Of a stretch of DNA of 64,000 bases, positions 16,177 to 24,810 are shown one piece after another (positions within the stretch are counted from its first letter, which is position 1; each line of letters starts with the position of its first letter). The stretch comes from Lactobacillus sp. ESL0679 (GTDB taxonomy: Bacteria; Bacillota; Bacilli; Lactobacillales; Lactobacillaceae): the NCBI RefSeq assembly GCF_029433515.1, contig NZ_JAQTIG010000001.1:62001-126000 (forward strand), read 5' to 3'. The position numbers were made by a program, and so were the translations under genes. Below the pieces are notes generated by a model. That model saw nothing but the letters and a program-made list of their open reading frames with translations. It did no database searches and had not been told where the DNA came from.

Positions 16177-16989
16177 CTATGGTTTCAAAATACCAAAAAA
16201 TGATAAAACCAGCGATAAAATAATTAATACAAAAATAATCTGAATAACTGTCATCTTCTTAGAACTAATAATCTTATAAACAGCATAAGTTAATCCGACT
16301 GGTAAAAGCGCTGGCATAATTTGATCTAAGATCTGGCTTTGAATTCCCATTTTTACTTTTCCAGTCTGAAAGGCTAATGCAACATTTATTTTTACTACTG
16401 ATGGAATTAATGCACCAATAACTGTTAATCCCATAATAGACGCTGCTTCAGTAAAAACAGAGATTTTATCGCCTAAAGAAGTAACTAACTTTAACCCTGA
16501 TGAATATCCTAAGTGAAACAGTCTAAGTCTAAAGAATAAGAAAAAGATATTTAATAGCAACCATATAATTGCCCCAGTTGGATTACCTTGAAGACCCATA
16601 TATGCAGAAATCGAACCTATAATTGTTGGATATAATACCCAAATTAAAGTATCTCCAATTCCAGCAAGTGGTCCCATCATACCTGTCTTAAAGTTCTGAA
16701 CAGCATCGATTGCTTTAATACCGCCTTCTTCTTCCATTGCTAAACTCGCTCCTAGAAGTATATTAGCCATCCAAGTAGTGGTATTAAAATAATTAAACTG
16801 ATTATTCATTGACTTTTTGAAATCATCGTCATTTGGATAAATTTTTCTTAAAGCTTTTTCCAAACCAAATACAACTGCAGGTCCTTGCTGAGTTTCATAA
16901 TTAAAATCATTACATGCCATAAACATATAACGAAATGCTGCCTTATTGATATCTTTTTTAGTTAAAATATTCTTTTCTTTGTTATTCAT
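16177..16989 (-). CDS. PTS mannose-family IID component
   Basis: A 270-residue membrane subunit of the permease. It begins MNNKEKNILTKKDINKAAFRYMFMACNDFNYETQQGP, the usual IID N-terminus. The AGIGDTLIWVLYPTIIGSI segment and several C-terminal helices follow. The ATG at 16989 is chosen because AAGGAGACG precedes it; a further upstream frame extension lies in iiC. It overlaps the IIC stop by 8 bases, so IIC and IID are coupled. Confidence 0.92.
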   Translation of the reverse strand: MNNKEKNILTKKDINKAAFRYMFMACNDFNYETQQGPAVVFGLEKALRKIYPNDDDFKKSMNNQFNYFNTTTWMANILLGASLAMEEEGGIKAIDAVQNFKTGMMGPLAGIGDTLIWVLYPTIIGSISAYMGLQGNPTGAIIWLLLNIFFLFFRLRLFHLGYSSGLKLVTSLGDKISVFTEAASIMGLTVIGALIPSVVKINVALAFQTGKVKMGIQSQILDQIMPALLPVGLTYAVYKIISSKKMTVIQIIFVLIILSLVLSFFGILKP

Positions 16990-17785
16990 CCCATTCGTCT
17001 CCTTCTTCTTGATTATTAGTACTTTCATTTGCAGCGACTACAGGTGCTTTTTTAATGTTGGTTTCAAAGAAATAATAAGCCATAGCTAAACCAATAATTG
17101 AAACTCCTAGCATTGGAACTTTTAGATAAGCAGAAAATACAAATCCAATTAAAAGCATTGATAAATATTTTTTCGCTGGCATAACTTGTAACAACATAGC
17201 GATACCAACTACTGGAAGCAAACTCCCTGCAATTGATAATCCATTAGTTACCCAAATAGGTATTACCTTTAAAACACTTCTTACTAACGTATTCCCAAAT
17301 AAAACTACCAAAGTTGTTGGGATAGCTGTTGTCAATCCAAAAATAAGTGGGCCACACCAAAAAATTAAATTCATTTTTCTAAATTTATTTTGATTTAATG
17401 CTTTTTGAGCTGCATGTGAAACATATGTATTTAATAACTTGGCCAAAACATCCAGTTGAATACCTAACATCCCTACTGGAACGCCAACAGCTAAAGCAAC
17501 AGCCTTAGCATCGGCAATATTATTGGTTGTTCTACATGCAATATAAATACCAACTAAAGCTGCCAATCCCCAATTAGGAACTGATGAACCACCTATATTT
17601 GCTACTCCAAGTGCCATTAATTGAAAAGTACCACCTATTATCATTACGGTTCTCATGTCACCCATAATTAAGCCCATAAATAGAGCTACCATAATTGGGA
17701 ACCAAGTTGTAATTACTAATCCTTGTTGATCCAAAACAACCCAAAATGATAACAAGATTGTTAAGATACCCTGAATAATAACCAT
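16982..17785 (-). CDS. PTS mannose-family IIC component
   Basis: A 267-residue membrane channel subunit with many hydrophobic helices, beginning MVIIQGILTILLSFWVVLDQQGL. Features typical of the family are GLIMGDMRTVMIIGGTFQLMALGVANIGGSSVPN (residues 38-71) and a polar, charged C-terminal tail. Together with IID it carries the sugar across the membrane while IIB phosphorylates it. The start is behind AGGAGGT, 10 bases after IIB. Confidence 0.93.
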   Translation of the reverse strand: MVIIQGILTILLSFWVVLDQQGLVITTWFPIMVALFMGLIMGDMRTVMIIGGTFQLMALGVANIGGSSVPNWGLAALVGIYIACRTTNNIADAKAVALAVGVPVGMLGIQLDVLAKLLNTYVSHAAQKALNQNKFRKMNLIFWCGPLIFGLTTAIPTTLVVLFGNTLVRSVLKVIPIWVTNGLSIAGSLLPVVGIAMLLQVMPAKKYLSMLLIGFVFSAYLKVPMLGVSIIGLAMAYYFFETNIKKAPVVAANESTNNQEEGDEWDE

Positions 17786-17795
17786 TATTTACCTC

Positions 17796-18272
17796 CTATT
17801 TTACATACTTATTTAAAGGTTCTTCAGTCTCACTTGGTACAAAATGAAAAGTGACTGGAACACCTTGAGATTGTAATTCCTTAAGATCTGAAATTTCTTT
17901 TTCACTTAGAGAAACCATCTTCTTAACTGTCTTTTTTCCTGGTCCATCAAACATAATTCCAATATTAACCTTAGGTATTTTTACTCCTCCAGCTAAAAGT
18001 TTTAATAATGTTTCAGGCTCCCTCACAATCAAAAAAACATTATGATTTTCATACTTACCATCATTAAAATTAGTAATTGCCTTTTCTGTATCTATAATTG
18101 ACATCCCTGTACCAGAAGGCTTGCTCATTCTCATGGCTGCCTTTTGAACCTCATCCTTACTGATCTCGTCATCAACTACCATCAATCTTTTCGCCTTTGT
18201 AGCTCCTGCCCATTGCGTTACAACAATACCGTGAATTAACCTTTGGTCAATTCTAGCTAATACTACACTCAT
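17796..18272 (-). CDS. PTS mannose-family IIB component
   Basis: A 158-residue soluble IIB of the mannose/fructose/sorbose family. H14 in VVLARIDQRLIHGIVVTQW is the phosphorylated residue. NIGIMFDGPGKKTVKKMVSLS is a typical C-terminal motif region. AAAGGAGA precedes the ATG. The gene starts 49 bases after lacI, in a gap that carries a perfect LacI-type operator. Confidence 0.93.
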   Translation of the reverse strand: MSVVLARIDQRLIHGIVVTQWAGATKAKRLMVVDDEISKDEVQKAAMRMSKPSGTGMSIIDTEKAITNFNDGKYENHNVFLIVREPETLLKLLAGGVKIPKVNIGIMFDGPGKKTVKKMVSLSEKEISDLKELQSQGVPVTFHFVPSETEEPLNKYVK

Positions 18273-18290
18273 TTTATTTCTCCTTTACAT

Positions 18291-18310
18291 TTTTGGTATC
18301 GATACCAAAA
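18291..18310. promoter_or_regulatory. LacI-family operator upstream of the PTS genes
   Basis: A perfect 20-base palindrome, TTTTGGTATC followed by GATACCAAAA, in the 49-base gap between lacI and IIB. Its near copy stands before lacI at 19348-19367. Central CG dyads of this kind are typical LacI/GalR operators. It ends 18 bases before the IIB start. Confidence 0.8.
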
Positions 18311-18321
18311 TAATCAAAATT

Positions 18322-19329
18322 TTAAATTGATTTTCTAGATATTAACTTTAACGAAAACACCCGATTCTGTGGTATTAAGTTTTTTTCTAATATTGACAAC
18401 ATCGTGTGTGCAGCCTCTGTTCCCATCTGTTGCGTAGGTTGCTGAAGCGAAGAAAGTGGGATAAATAGGTCATTTGATAAGGGTTGATTATCGACACCCA
18501 GAACACCTAAGTCACTAGGGATTTTCACTTCTTTCTGTCGTGCAGACTCCATTATGCCAATGGCTACCTCATCACTACCAGAGATAATTGCATCAATCTT
18601 CACATTCCCAATATAAATTTTATTGAACAATTTTCGACCATCATCTATTGTTTGTACATTTGTAAACAACATATCCGAATTGAAAAGCAACTTATTTTTT
18701 CTAATTACTCCTAAAAATCCAGCAAAACGATCAGAATTTAAGTCACCTCGCTTTTGATTGGTTAAATTTATGCTTTTGTGCCCAGTAACATAAGCAATAT
18801 TTCGATAACCTCGCTTAATTAATTCCTCAGTAGCGTTTTTAAATCCTTGATATTGGTCAGCATAAATTGATGGCAAATTAAGATCCTTGTTATATTCATT
18901 TACTAAAACAATTACCCCAAATTTCTGATAGTCTTCAATAAGTGCAATCTCATTTTCAATAGAACATAATATTGCACCGTCTGCAGTATGATTTTTTAAA
19001 AGTTCAAGAGCAGCAAGTTCCTTATCTTTTCTACCAAAGGTTTGAATTAAAATTACTGTATACCCTTTTACATCAAGTGTCCTTTCAATTGCATCTACCA
19101 AATCAGAAAAGAAAGGATTAGTAATTCTAGGAACAGTAACAACCAAAGTTTTAGATTTAGAGCCTCTAAGCTTACGTGCAGCAGGCATTGGTTGATAGCC
19201 TAATTCAAGCATTGCAGCTTTTACCTTTGCTTCTTTTTCTGGTGAAACATGAGGCTTTCTATTTATTACCCTAGAAACAGTAGAAACAGATAATCCTGCC
19301 TTTTTTGCCACATCCGAAATTGTTGCCAT
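18322..19329 (-). CDS. LacI-family transcription regulator
   Basis: A 335-residue regulator with an N-terminal LacI helix-turn-helix (ATISDVAKKAGLSVSTVSRVINRKPHVS, residues 2-29), hinge PAARKLRGSKSK, and a periplasmic-binding-type effector domain (about 60-330). It is first in the PTS-glucosidase operon and lies next to two matching palindromes, so it probably represses both itself and the IIB-to-glucosidase genes. The inducer is presumably the transported sugar or its phosphate. The ATG is behind GGAAGGA. Confidence 0.92.
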   Translation of the reverse strand: MATISDVAKKAGLSVSTVSRVINRKPHVSPEKEAKVKAAMLELGYQPMPAARKLRGSKSKTLVVTVPRITNPFFSDLVDAIERTLDVKGYTVILIQTFGRKDKELAALELLKNHTADGAILCSIENEIALIEDYQKFGVIVLVNEYNKDLNLPSIYADQYQGFKNATEELIKRGYRNIAYVTGHKSINLTNQKRGDLNSDRFAGFLGVIRKNKLLFNSDMLFTNVQTIDDGRKLFNKIYIGNVKIDAIISGSDEVAIGIMESARQKEVKIPSDLGVLGVDNQPLSNDLFIPLSSLQQPTQQMGTEAAHTMLSILEKNLIPQNRVFSLKLISRKSI

Positions 19330-19347
19330 AACTACTTCCTTCCATTA

Positions 19348-19367
19348 TTTTGGTATCGATATCAAAA
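19348..19367. promoter_or_regulatory. LacI-family operator upstream of lacI
   Basis: TTTTGGTATC followed by GATATCAAAA. It matches the perfect palindrome at 18291-18310 except at one base. It lies between the promoter at 19408-19435 and the lacI start, about 35-55 bases after the expected transcription start, a position suited to autorepression. Confidence 0.78.
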
Positions 19368-19380
19368 TTTACAAATAAAA

Positions 19381-19403
19381 AATGTAATCATTACGATTAC
19401 ATT
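19381..19403. promoter_or_regulatory. Inverted repeat at the presumed transcription start of the sugar operon
   Basis: AATGTAATC, a five-base centre, then GATTACATT. The TATAAT box at 19408-19413 would place the start of transcription at this repeat. A T-rich run follows on the minus strand, so it looks like a terminator, but a terminator at the very 5' end would not make sense. It could be a 5' mRNA stem-loop, a second operator, or a terminator for transcripts that come from upstream. Confidence 0.5.
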
Positions 19404-19407
19404 TTTT

Positions 19408-19435
19408 ATTATATATTATTTTGAAGCGTTTTCAA
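19408..19435 (-). promoter_or_regulatory. Promoter of the PTS-glucosidase operon with overlapping cre-like site
   Basis: The minus strand has TTGAAA, a 16-base spacer and TATAAT. The 15 bases 19421-19435 (TTGAAGCGTTTTCAA on the plus strand) resemble a CcpA cre box shortened by one base and cover the -35. This would give catabolite repression on top of LacI control. Confidence 0.6.
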
Positions 19436-19617
19436 CAGCTGTAACTAAAAAAGAAAATTTACAGGCTTTATAAAAAAAGTATCTATTGTCTGGGAAAAAG
19501 TGCCAATTCATAGTAATCACTATATATGAGCTACTTAATCAAATAATTAAATTAAATAAAAGAACCAACGAAAGTTTTTTATTAGTTGATCTTTTTCTTA
19601 TTTACTAGATATGCTTT

Positions 19618-20811
19618 TTACTTTTGTACAACTGAAGCAGTTACTAGCCGTTTTTGAAATTGCGATAACAAGCAAACTATAGCTATCACTAACGCTAAAA
19701 TACCACTAATTGAGAATACATTTAAACCGACTCGTTTAAATAATTCCGTTAAGGGATTAATGACAAAAGGACTAACTATTCCTCCTACCGAATAAATAGC
19801 TGTATAAACTCCTAATGCCATTGACACACTACTTTTTCCTACTGAAATAGAAATCAAATAAGGAAATTGTCCCATTGCAACACTCATTGCTGCACCAACA
19901 AAAAAACTACCTAAAAATGCTAAAAATAACGTATGACCAAAGCCAACAATTAAATACGAAATGCCATATAAAAGAAAGGCAAGTGCAATTGAAGAATATT
20001 TAAATTTGCTACCAATTTTCCCTACAATTAAACCGCACAACATACCACCAATTAAAGAAATAGTAGATGTAAGTGCTGCTTGCGAAGTTGCACCTAATTT
20101 TTCCTGAACAACAAATAAAGAAATATTATTATTTAAAACATTGTTTAGTAACATAATTAAGAATCCCCATGCAGCACAATAAAAGACATACTTATTTAAT
20201 TTGATTTGAGAGTTTGATTTATTGTTATTATCTTGCTCAACTTGGGGATGAAGTGGTATTAACAAAATAGCCGTTAACAAAACTAAGAATGAAAATAAGT
20301 AAATCCAATAGTTATTAACCCAACCGATTTTTGCAGCTAGTTGGCCTCCTCCCATAATAAAGATAATGCCACCAATATTAGTGAAAGTTGTTGTTAACCC
20401 CATTGTTCCTTCTTGTTCTTTTACAGGAAGCATTTGAGAAATCAATACCTGTGATAGATTAGTGCAAGCACCCTGTCCTAATCCAACTAAACATGAACTA
20501 AGTAAAAGAATTACAAAACTTTCATGATAAGCAAGTGGAATTAAACCACCGATTACAACCAAAATGATTGCTGTTAAAGTCAGGGTTTTCAAATTTATCT
20601 TACTAGCAGTAAGTTTACCAACAATTAAGCCTGCTAACATCATAAATAGATTAGGCAAGGATGTCAGCATTTGTACACTGGTATTATTCAGACTAAAATA
20701 TTTTGCAATTGCTGCATAAGAAGGCGTTATTGCCAAAGCAGCCATTCCCATACAGCTAACGGCTAAAATTCCAAGCCGAGTTTTTGAAATATAAGATTTT
20801 TCTTCAGCCAT
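19618..20811 (-). CDS. MFS transporter of flavoprotein module 1
   Basis: A 397-residue protein with twelve predicted membrane segments, beginning MAEEKSYISKTRLGILAVSCMGMAALAITPSYAAI. It belongs to the major facilitator superfamily. The residues before the central loop (about 180-200, HPQVEQDNNNKSNSQIK) are polar. It is strongly similar across its whole length, and equal in length, to the MFS gene at 32097-33290. The ATG at 20811 overlaps the end of the flavoprotein gene by one base (TAA-C-ATG region), so the two are coupled. It probably moves the flavoprotein's substrate or product. 288 bases separate it from lacI; no clear terminator was found after it (a weak stem near 19551-19595). Confidence 0.88.
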   Translation of the reverse strand: MAEEKSYISKTRLGILAVSCMGMAALAITPSYAAIAKYFSLNNTSVQMLTSLPNLFMMLAGLIVGKLTASKINLKTLTLTAIILVVIGGLIPLAYHESFVILLLSSCLVGLGQGACTNLSQVLISQMLPVKEQEGTMGLTTTFTNIGGIIFIMGGGQLAAKIGWVNNYWIYLFSFLVLLTAILLIPLHPQVEQDNNNKSNSQIKLNKYVFYCAAWGFLIMLLNNVLNNNISLFVVQEKLGATSQAALTSTISLIGGMLCGLIVGKIGSKFKYSSIALAFLLYGISYLIVGFGHTLFLAFLGSFFVGAAMSVAMGQFPYLISISVGKSSVSMALGVYTAIYSVGGIVSPFVINPLTELFKRVGLNVFSISGILALVIAIVCLLSQFQKRLVTASVVQK

Positions 20812-20812
20812 G

Positions 20813-22297
20813 TTATGCACCTATAGCGTACTCAGCCGCACTAGCACCAGCTATCCGACCAGATGTCCATGTAAAACCAGAAGCCAAGCCTTCAAAAGCT
20901 GGATAACTGTGTCCCTCGTAATAACCACCAGCATTAGCTCCACCAGTATACAGACCTGGAATTGGATTCAAATCTTTATCTAGAACCGCCAAATTTTCAT
21001 CAACACGAACACCACCGACAGTTCCAAGATATGTAGCTTGAGCAATAAAAGCATAAAACGGGCCATTCTTAACCGGATATAGTAATGACTTAGCTGATTT
21101 TGAAAATTCTTGGTCATTCTTTTCTGCGACTTCTTGATTGTACTTAGCAATCGTTTTACTAAAGGTATCTTGATCTAATCCAGCATTTTCAGCAAGTTCA
21201 TCTAAACTTTGACCGACAAAAGCTGTCTTACCAGCTACAGCTTCTTTAGCAAGTTCGGTAAAGTCACCGCCATCTTTGGTTGCACCAGGACCCGCCTCAG
21301 ATACCTCTTCTTCATTTTTATTATTAGTAAAAGTATCTAGTGTACTTTGATCAACAATAAAGAAATACTCACCGCCTTGTGACCAAGCAGCGTTTGCCCA
21401 TTCGACTGTATCATAAACAACGTCTTCATTAGCAAAACGAACACCCTTTTTGTTTACCCATAATTGTGGTGTCAATAATAATTGGGTCAATGGATTTGAA
21501 GAAAAGCCTGCCAGGTGCTTTGCCGAAGTATTTTGAGTTACTGTTGACTTAGCAAGCTGAGAAGCATGAATCAAAGCATGGCTATCAATATCTACTCCTC
21601 CTGCTTTAACCATTGCAGTCATTCCCTCACCGTTATTTGGGACACCTAAACGTCTTAATTTATTAGTATGCATTGTTTTGCTGACTCTAGCAAAGTCACC
21701 ACCATAGCCACCAGTAGCAACAACTACAGCTTTAGCATTTATAGTAAGTAACTCTCCATCTTTTTCTGCAGTAGCACCCTTTACCTGACCATTATCTACA
21801 ATCAGGTCTTTCATCGTAGTATTGAAAATAAATTTAATCCCTGCATCCTTAAGCGTTTTTTCAATTCTATGATAGCTATTATCTTTATTTTGATACATAT
21901 GATAAGAACCACCACGATAATCATTTCCACGATGAGCAAACTGAGTAGTATTTGCTGTAGGATTTAACTTGATTTCCATTCCCATTTGTTCAATCCAAGC
22001 TAAAGTGTCAGCAGAGGTATTTACAATTTTGGAAAGTAGGGCACCGTTCGATAAATAGTGATTATATTCGGCTATTTGCGAAATAGCTTCTTTCGTAGAT
22101 AACTTTAAGCCTGCATCTCTTTGTTCTTGTGAGTTAATTGCAAAAAATCCACTAGAAATCTTAGTATTGCCACCAATCTGTCCTTGCTTTTCAATCACAG
22201 TTACTTTGGCACCATTTTGGACTGCTGAATATGCAGCTGCTAAACCAGTACCACCGGAACCTGCCACCAAAACATCTGTATCAATAATTTGAGTCAT
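20813..22297 (-). CDS. FAD-dependent fumarate-reductase-like flavoprotein, module 1
   Basis: A 494-residue FAD-binding protein of the fumarate reductase/succinate dehydrogenase flavoprotein superfamily. The dinucleotide motif is VLVAGSGGTGLAAAYSAVQNGAKVTVIEK near residue 10. NTKISSGFFAIN and VVVATGGYGGD follow, then LWVNKKGVRFANEDV. It has no FMN-binding domain and no signal peptide, so it is a soluble single-domain protein. The fumarate-binding HHTMGG and RLGGN residues are replaced by YLGTVGG and HSYPAFEGLASGF, so fumarate is unlikely. The substrate is unknown. ATG at 22297 is preferred (AGGAG seven bases before). A divergent AraC gene probably controls it. Confidence 0.85.
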   Translation of the reverse strand: MTQIIDTDVLVAGSGGTGLAAAYSAVQNGAKVTVIEKQGQIGGNTKISSGFFAINSQEQRDAGLKLSTKEAISQIAEYNHYLSNGALLSKIVNTSADTLAWIEQMGMEIKLNPTANTTQFAHRGNDYRGGSYHMYQNKDNSYHRIEKTLKDAGIKFIFNTTMKDLIVDNGQVKGATAEKDGELLTINAKAVVVATGGYGGDFARVSKTMHTNKLRRLGVPNNGEGMTAMVKAGGVDIDSHALIHASQLAKSTVTQNTSAKHLAGFSSNPLTQLLLTPQLWVNKKGVRFANEDVVYDTVEWANAAWSQGGEYFFIVDQSTLDTFTNNKNEEEVSEAGPGATKDGGDFTELAKEAVAGKTAFVGQSLDELAENAGLDQDTFSKTIAKYNQEVAEKNDQEFSKSAKSLLYPVKNGPFYAFIAQATYLGTVGGVRVDENLAVLDKDLNPIPGLYTGGANAGGYYEGHSYPAFEGLASGFTWTSGRIAGASAAEYAIGA

Positions 22298-22327
22298 TTT
22301 CATTCTCCTAATTTTTAAAATTCATTG

Positions 22328-22366
22328 ATAATCATGATTATTATTTGTGATTTAAATCATAATCAT
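22328..22366. promoter_or_regulatory. Operator candidates between the flavoprotein and AraC genes
   Basis: A perfect 14-base palindrome ATAATCATGATTAT (22328-22341), a 10-base palindrome GATTTAAATC (22349-22358), and a direct repeat of ATAATCAT at 22328 and 22359, spaced 31 bases (about three helical turns). The second repeat overlaps the -10 of the flavoprotein promoter. This spacing fits binding by a dimeric AraC-type regulator, presumably the one encoded next door. Confidence 0.5.
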
Positions 22367-22393
22367 AGTAATTGATTAATTGTATTCTGTCAT
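22365..22393 (-). promoter_or_regulatory. Promoter of flavoprotein module 1
   Basis: The minus strand has ATGACA, a 17-base spacer and TACTAT. Transcription would start near 22358, leaving a leader of about 60 bases that includes the palindromes at 22328-22358. Confidence 0.5.
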
Positions 22394-22563
22394 TTTTTCA
22401 CAGGCAGATATTACCGATGATTCTATTATTCGACATTATCCTTGGTAATTCGGTGTTTCTTAAATCTTTTTTTATGTATAAAAATAAAAAAAGATATATA
22501 TTGACAATAAAATAGTTAAGTTTTGTAGTTATTTTTTATACAGAACATGTGATAATTATAACT

Positions 22564-23439
22564 ATGATGGAAACTTTTAAGACAAATACCTCTGACCAAA
22601 GAGAAATACAAATTAAATTTAAACAAACAAGTCATAAAAACGTGACTAAAATCTACATTATTGAATGTCTCACCAATTGCATTCTCAATATTGACGGTAA
22701 CACCAATGCTCTGCATCAATACGATATAATTCTTCTTTCCGCTTTTAAAAAAGTAGCCTTAGCTGCTCCTATAAATAATACGGAAACTATTATTAGAACT
22801 TATCAAGAAGAAATTGATCTATTAATGGCAAAACCTATTTTTATTGCTGGTAATAATTCATTAATGTCTGACTTTTTGAAGCACGATAACGAAAATAGCA
22901 CCTTCCTTATTTTCCGTAATTTAAAATATTGCCACGGTTATTGTCAGCAAATTGCTCTTTTAGAACAAACTCACTCAATCGATCGTTATCTACATTATGA
23001 AGTACAAATTTTAGTAATTGCTTTATTGACAGAGCTTTTGCGTGTCCGAGTTAAAAGTAACTCTGCTTCTGATTCACACTTACCACGAACAAAAAATATT
23101 CGTTACCAATCTCGAGACATGAAAGGTGGTGCAATTTTGAAGTACATGGTTACACACATTCAAACAGTTAACCTTGAAAATATTTCAAGACACTTTAATT
23201 ATCAGCCCAACTATTTTTCAAAGATGTTTGTAAATATTTTTTCGCAAACTTTTGCAGATAAATTAGGTGAGACAAAAACAGAAATTGGCAAAAAACTTCT
23301 TTCTTTTACCAATGAATCAATCAACGAAATTAGCAAAGACTTAGGTTATAAGAGTACAACTTCTTTTAGCAGAAGCTTTAAAAAGCGAACTCAAATTAGT
23401 CCTAATAAATATCGAGAACTTTTTTCCAAAAATAAATAA
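22564..23439 (+). CDS. AraC-family transcription regulator
   Basis: A 291-residue regulator. Its C-terminal AraC/XylS double helix-turn-helix covers about residues 190-290 (VNLENISRHFNYQPNYFSKMF ... INEISKDLGYKSTTSFSRSFKKRTQISPNKYR). The N-terminal part is an effector or dimerisation domain. The frame opens at a GTG (22549), but the ATG at 22564 or 22567 is more likely. No good ribosome binding site is seen. GATAAT at 22551-22556 would place transcription at the ATG, so a leaderless message is possible. It is divergent from flavoprotein module 1. Confidence 0.85.
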   Translation: MMETFKTNTSDQREIQIKFKQTSHKNVTKIYIIECLTNCILNIDGNTNALHQYDIILLSAFKKVALAAPINNTETIIRTYQEEIDLLMAKPIFIAGNNSLMSDFLKHDNENSTFLIFRNLKYCHGYCQQIALLEQTHSIDRYLHYEVQILVIALLTELLRVRVKSNSASDSHLPRTKNIRYQSRDMKGGAILKYMVTHIQTVNLENISRHFNYQPNYFSKMFVNIFSQTFADKLGETKTEIGKKLLSFTNESINEISKDLGYKSTTSFSRSFKKRTQISPNKYRELFSKNK

Positions 23440-23454
23440 CATATATTTTTCAAC

Positions 23455-23490
23455 AAAAAAGGAAACAATTACGAAACTGCCTCCTTTTTA
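23455..23490. terminator. Terminator after the AraC gene
   Basis: AAAAAGGA and TCCTTTTT arms with a partly paired interior (CAATT / AACTG). It has runs of A and T on both sides, so it may also serve the convergent ABC genes. The remaining gap to 23592 shows nothing else. Confidence 0.7.
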
Positions 23491-23592
23491 TAAATATCAA
23501 GTTTTTTAACAATATGAACAATGTAATTGACATAAAGATTACGATTATTAATTATATAGCGTTAATCAACGATATTTTTTTCATTACCTTTT

Positions 23593-24810
23593 TTAATTTC
23601 TTCTAAATAAACTAAGCTTGCGTTTTGACCAGTCTTGTTGCAACATCAATCTGCCATAACTCTTGCCAATATAATAGACGGCTAGAATAATTGCTACCAT
23701 TAATAGCAGCAATGAACCCATAATTTCTATCACATTGACATTGCCGCCAAATACCCGCAAAGGCATAAAGTAAGATGAAAATAATGGTACATAAGACAAA
23801 ATTTTAACCAAGACTGCATGAGGTTGCGTTGCGTATGTCAGTGCCAGAATAAAGGCAACAACACAAATCATTGTTGGCCATTGTGCCGCCTGAGACGCAT
23901 TTGCACTAGACTTAGAAATAGCACCGAAATACGCAGCCAGAATAACATAGGCAGTCACACCTAAAATAATATACAACATTGCCGACCCTAATAAATTATG
24001 CAAAATTTGTCTAATCAAGCTTTGATTAGCAGTTAACCAGTTGCGTGCAGACTTTATATGCTGTGCAAAAGGCCATGCAATAAGGCCAAAGGCGATATAA
24101 GATAACATTTGGGTAATAATCATTAGTAAAATAGCAATTACTTTGCCACAAAAGTATTTTTCGGGTGTAGTGCTAGAAAAGATAATTTCGATAATTTTAT
24201 GTCCCTTATCGGCAACAACTTCCTGGGCCATAATTGAGGAATAAATTAAGATCACGAAATACACTACAAAAATAACTACCATAAACGTGATCATTTTTAT
24301 CGTGGTGTCATTAGCTTTACCCGTGACTTGTTTAATTTTAAGCTGCGGCCGCGTTTGCAGTTCCTGGACTTGCTTAACGGTTAGGCGAGCCTGCTGCACA
24401 TTCACTGCAGTCTGCAACGCATTAATGCTTGGAGCTAAATCTTCCTTATCAGGCGCATTATCAGAATCTCCTTGATAAAATTCCGCTTGCAACCTACCCT
24501 GTTTTTCATTAAGTACAAGATAGCCCTGCAGATCGTCTTTTTTAGTTAGCTTTTCTGCTTGCTTACTTGACGTAACTGCAGTTTCAACCTTCAATTTCTT
24601 ATTTTGACTAATGAACGCCTGCTTCAAGGCCGGCTGCGAACTAACTACCACAATTTTGGCTGTGCTGGAGTCGCCATTACTTGCCGTAAAGTAGCCAATT
24701 CCCATTCCAATTGCCAGAATTAAAAACGGCCCAAAAATTAAGGATAGAAAGCTCCATGACTTAACTTGTCTTAAGTAGGTTTCGCTAATAATTGTCCATA
24801 ATTTACTCAT
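23593..24810 (-). CDS. ABC-2 type exporter permease, NatB-like
   Basis: A 405-residue membrane protein. One N-terminal helix (SFLSLIFGPFLILAIGMGIGYF, about residues 18-40) precedes a large extracellular region (about 45-170). Five or six helices follow to residue 395, the plan of NatB/YhaP-type permeases. It forms an exporter with the ATPase encoded just upstream (8-base overlap). The transported substance is unknown; the family includes sodium, peptide and drug exporters. Confidence 0.85.
   Translation of the reverse strand: MSKLWTIISETYLRQVKSWSFLSLIFGPFLILAIGMGIGYFTASNGDSSTAKIVVVSSQPALKQAFISQNKKLKVETAVTSSKQAEKLTKKDDLQGYLVLNEKQGRLQAEFYQGDSDNAPDKEDLAPSINALQTAVNVQQARLTVKQVQELQTRPQLKIKQVTGKANDTTIKMITFMVVIFVVYFVILIYSSIMAQEVVADKGHKIIEIIFSSTTPEKYFCGKVIAILLMIITQMLSYIAFGLIAWPFAQHIKSARNWLTANQSLIRQILHNLLGSAMLYIILGVTAYVILAAYFGAISKSSANASQAAQWPTMICVVAFILALTYATQPHAVLVKILSYVPLFSSYFMPLRVFGGNVNVIEIMGSLLLLMVAIILAVYYIGKSYGRLMLQQDWSKRKLSLFRRN

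Noticed and set aside
20813-22297. Calling the flavoprotein a genuine fumarate reductase
   Set aside because: The HHTMGG and RLGGN active-site stretches of fumarate reductases are not present, and no FMN or haem domain exists.
22516-22719. A minus-strand frame over the start of the AraC gene
   Set aside because: It is a shadow of the AraC gene; the plus-strand protein has a clear AraC domain.
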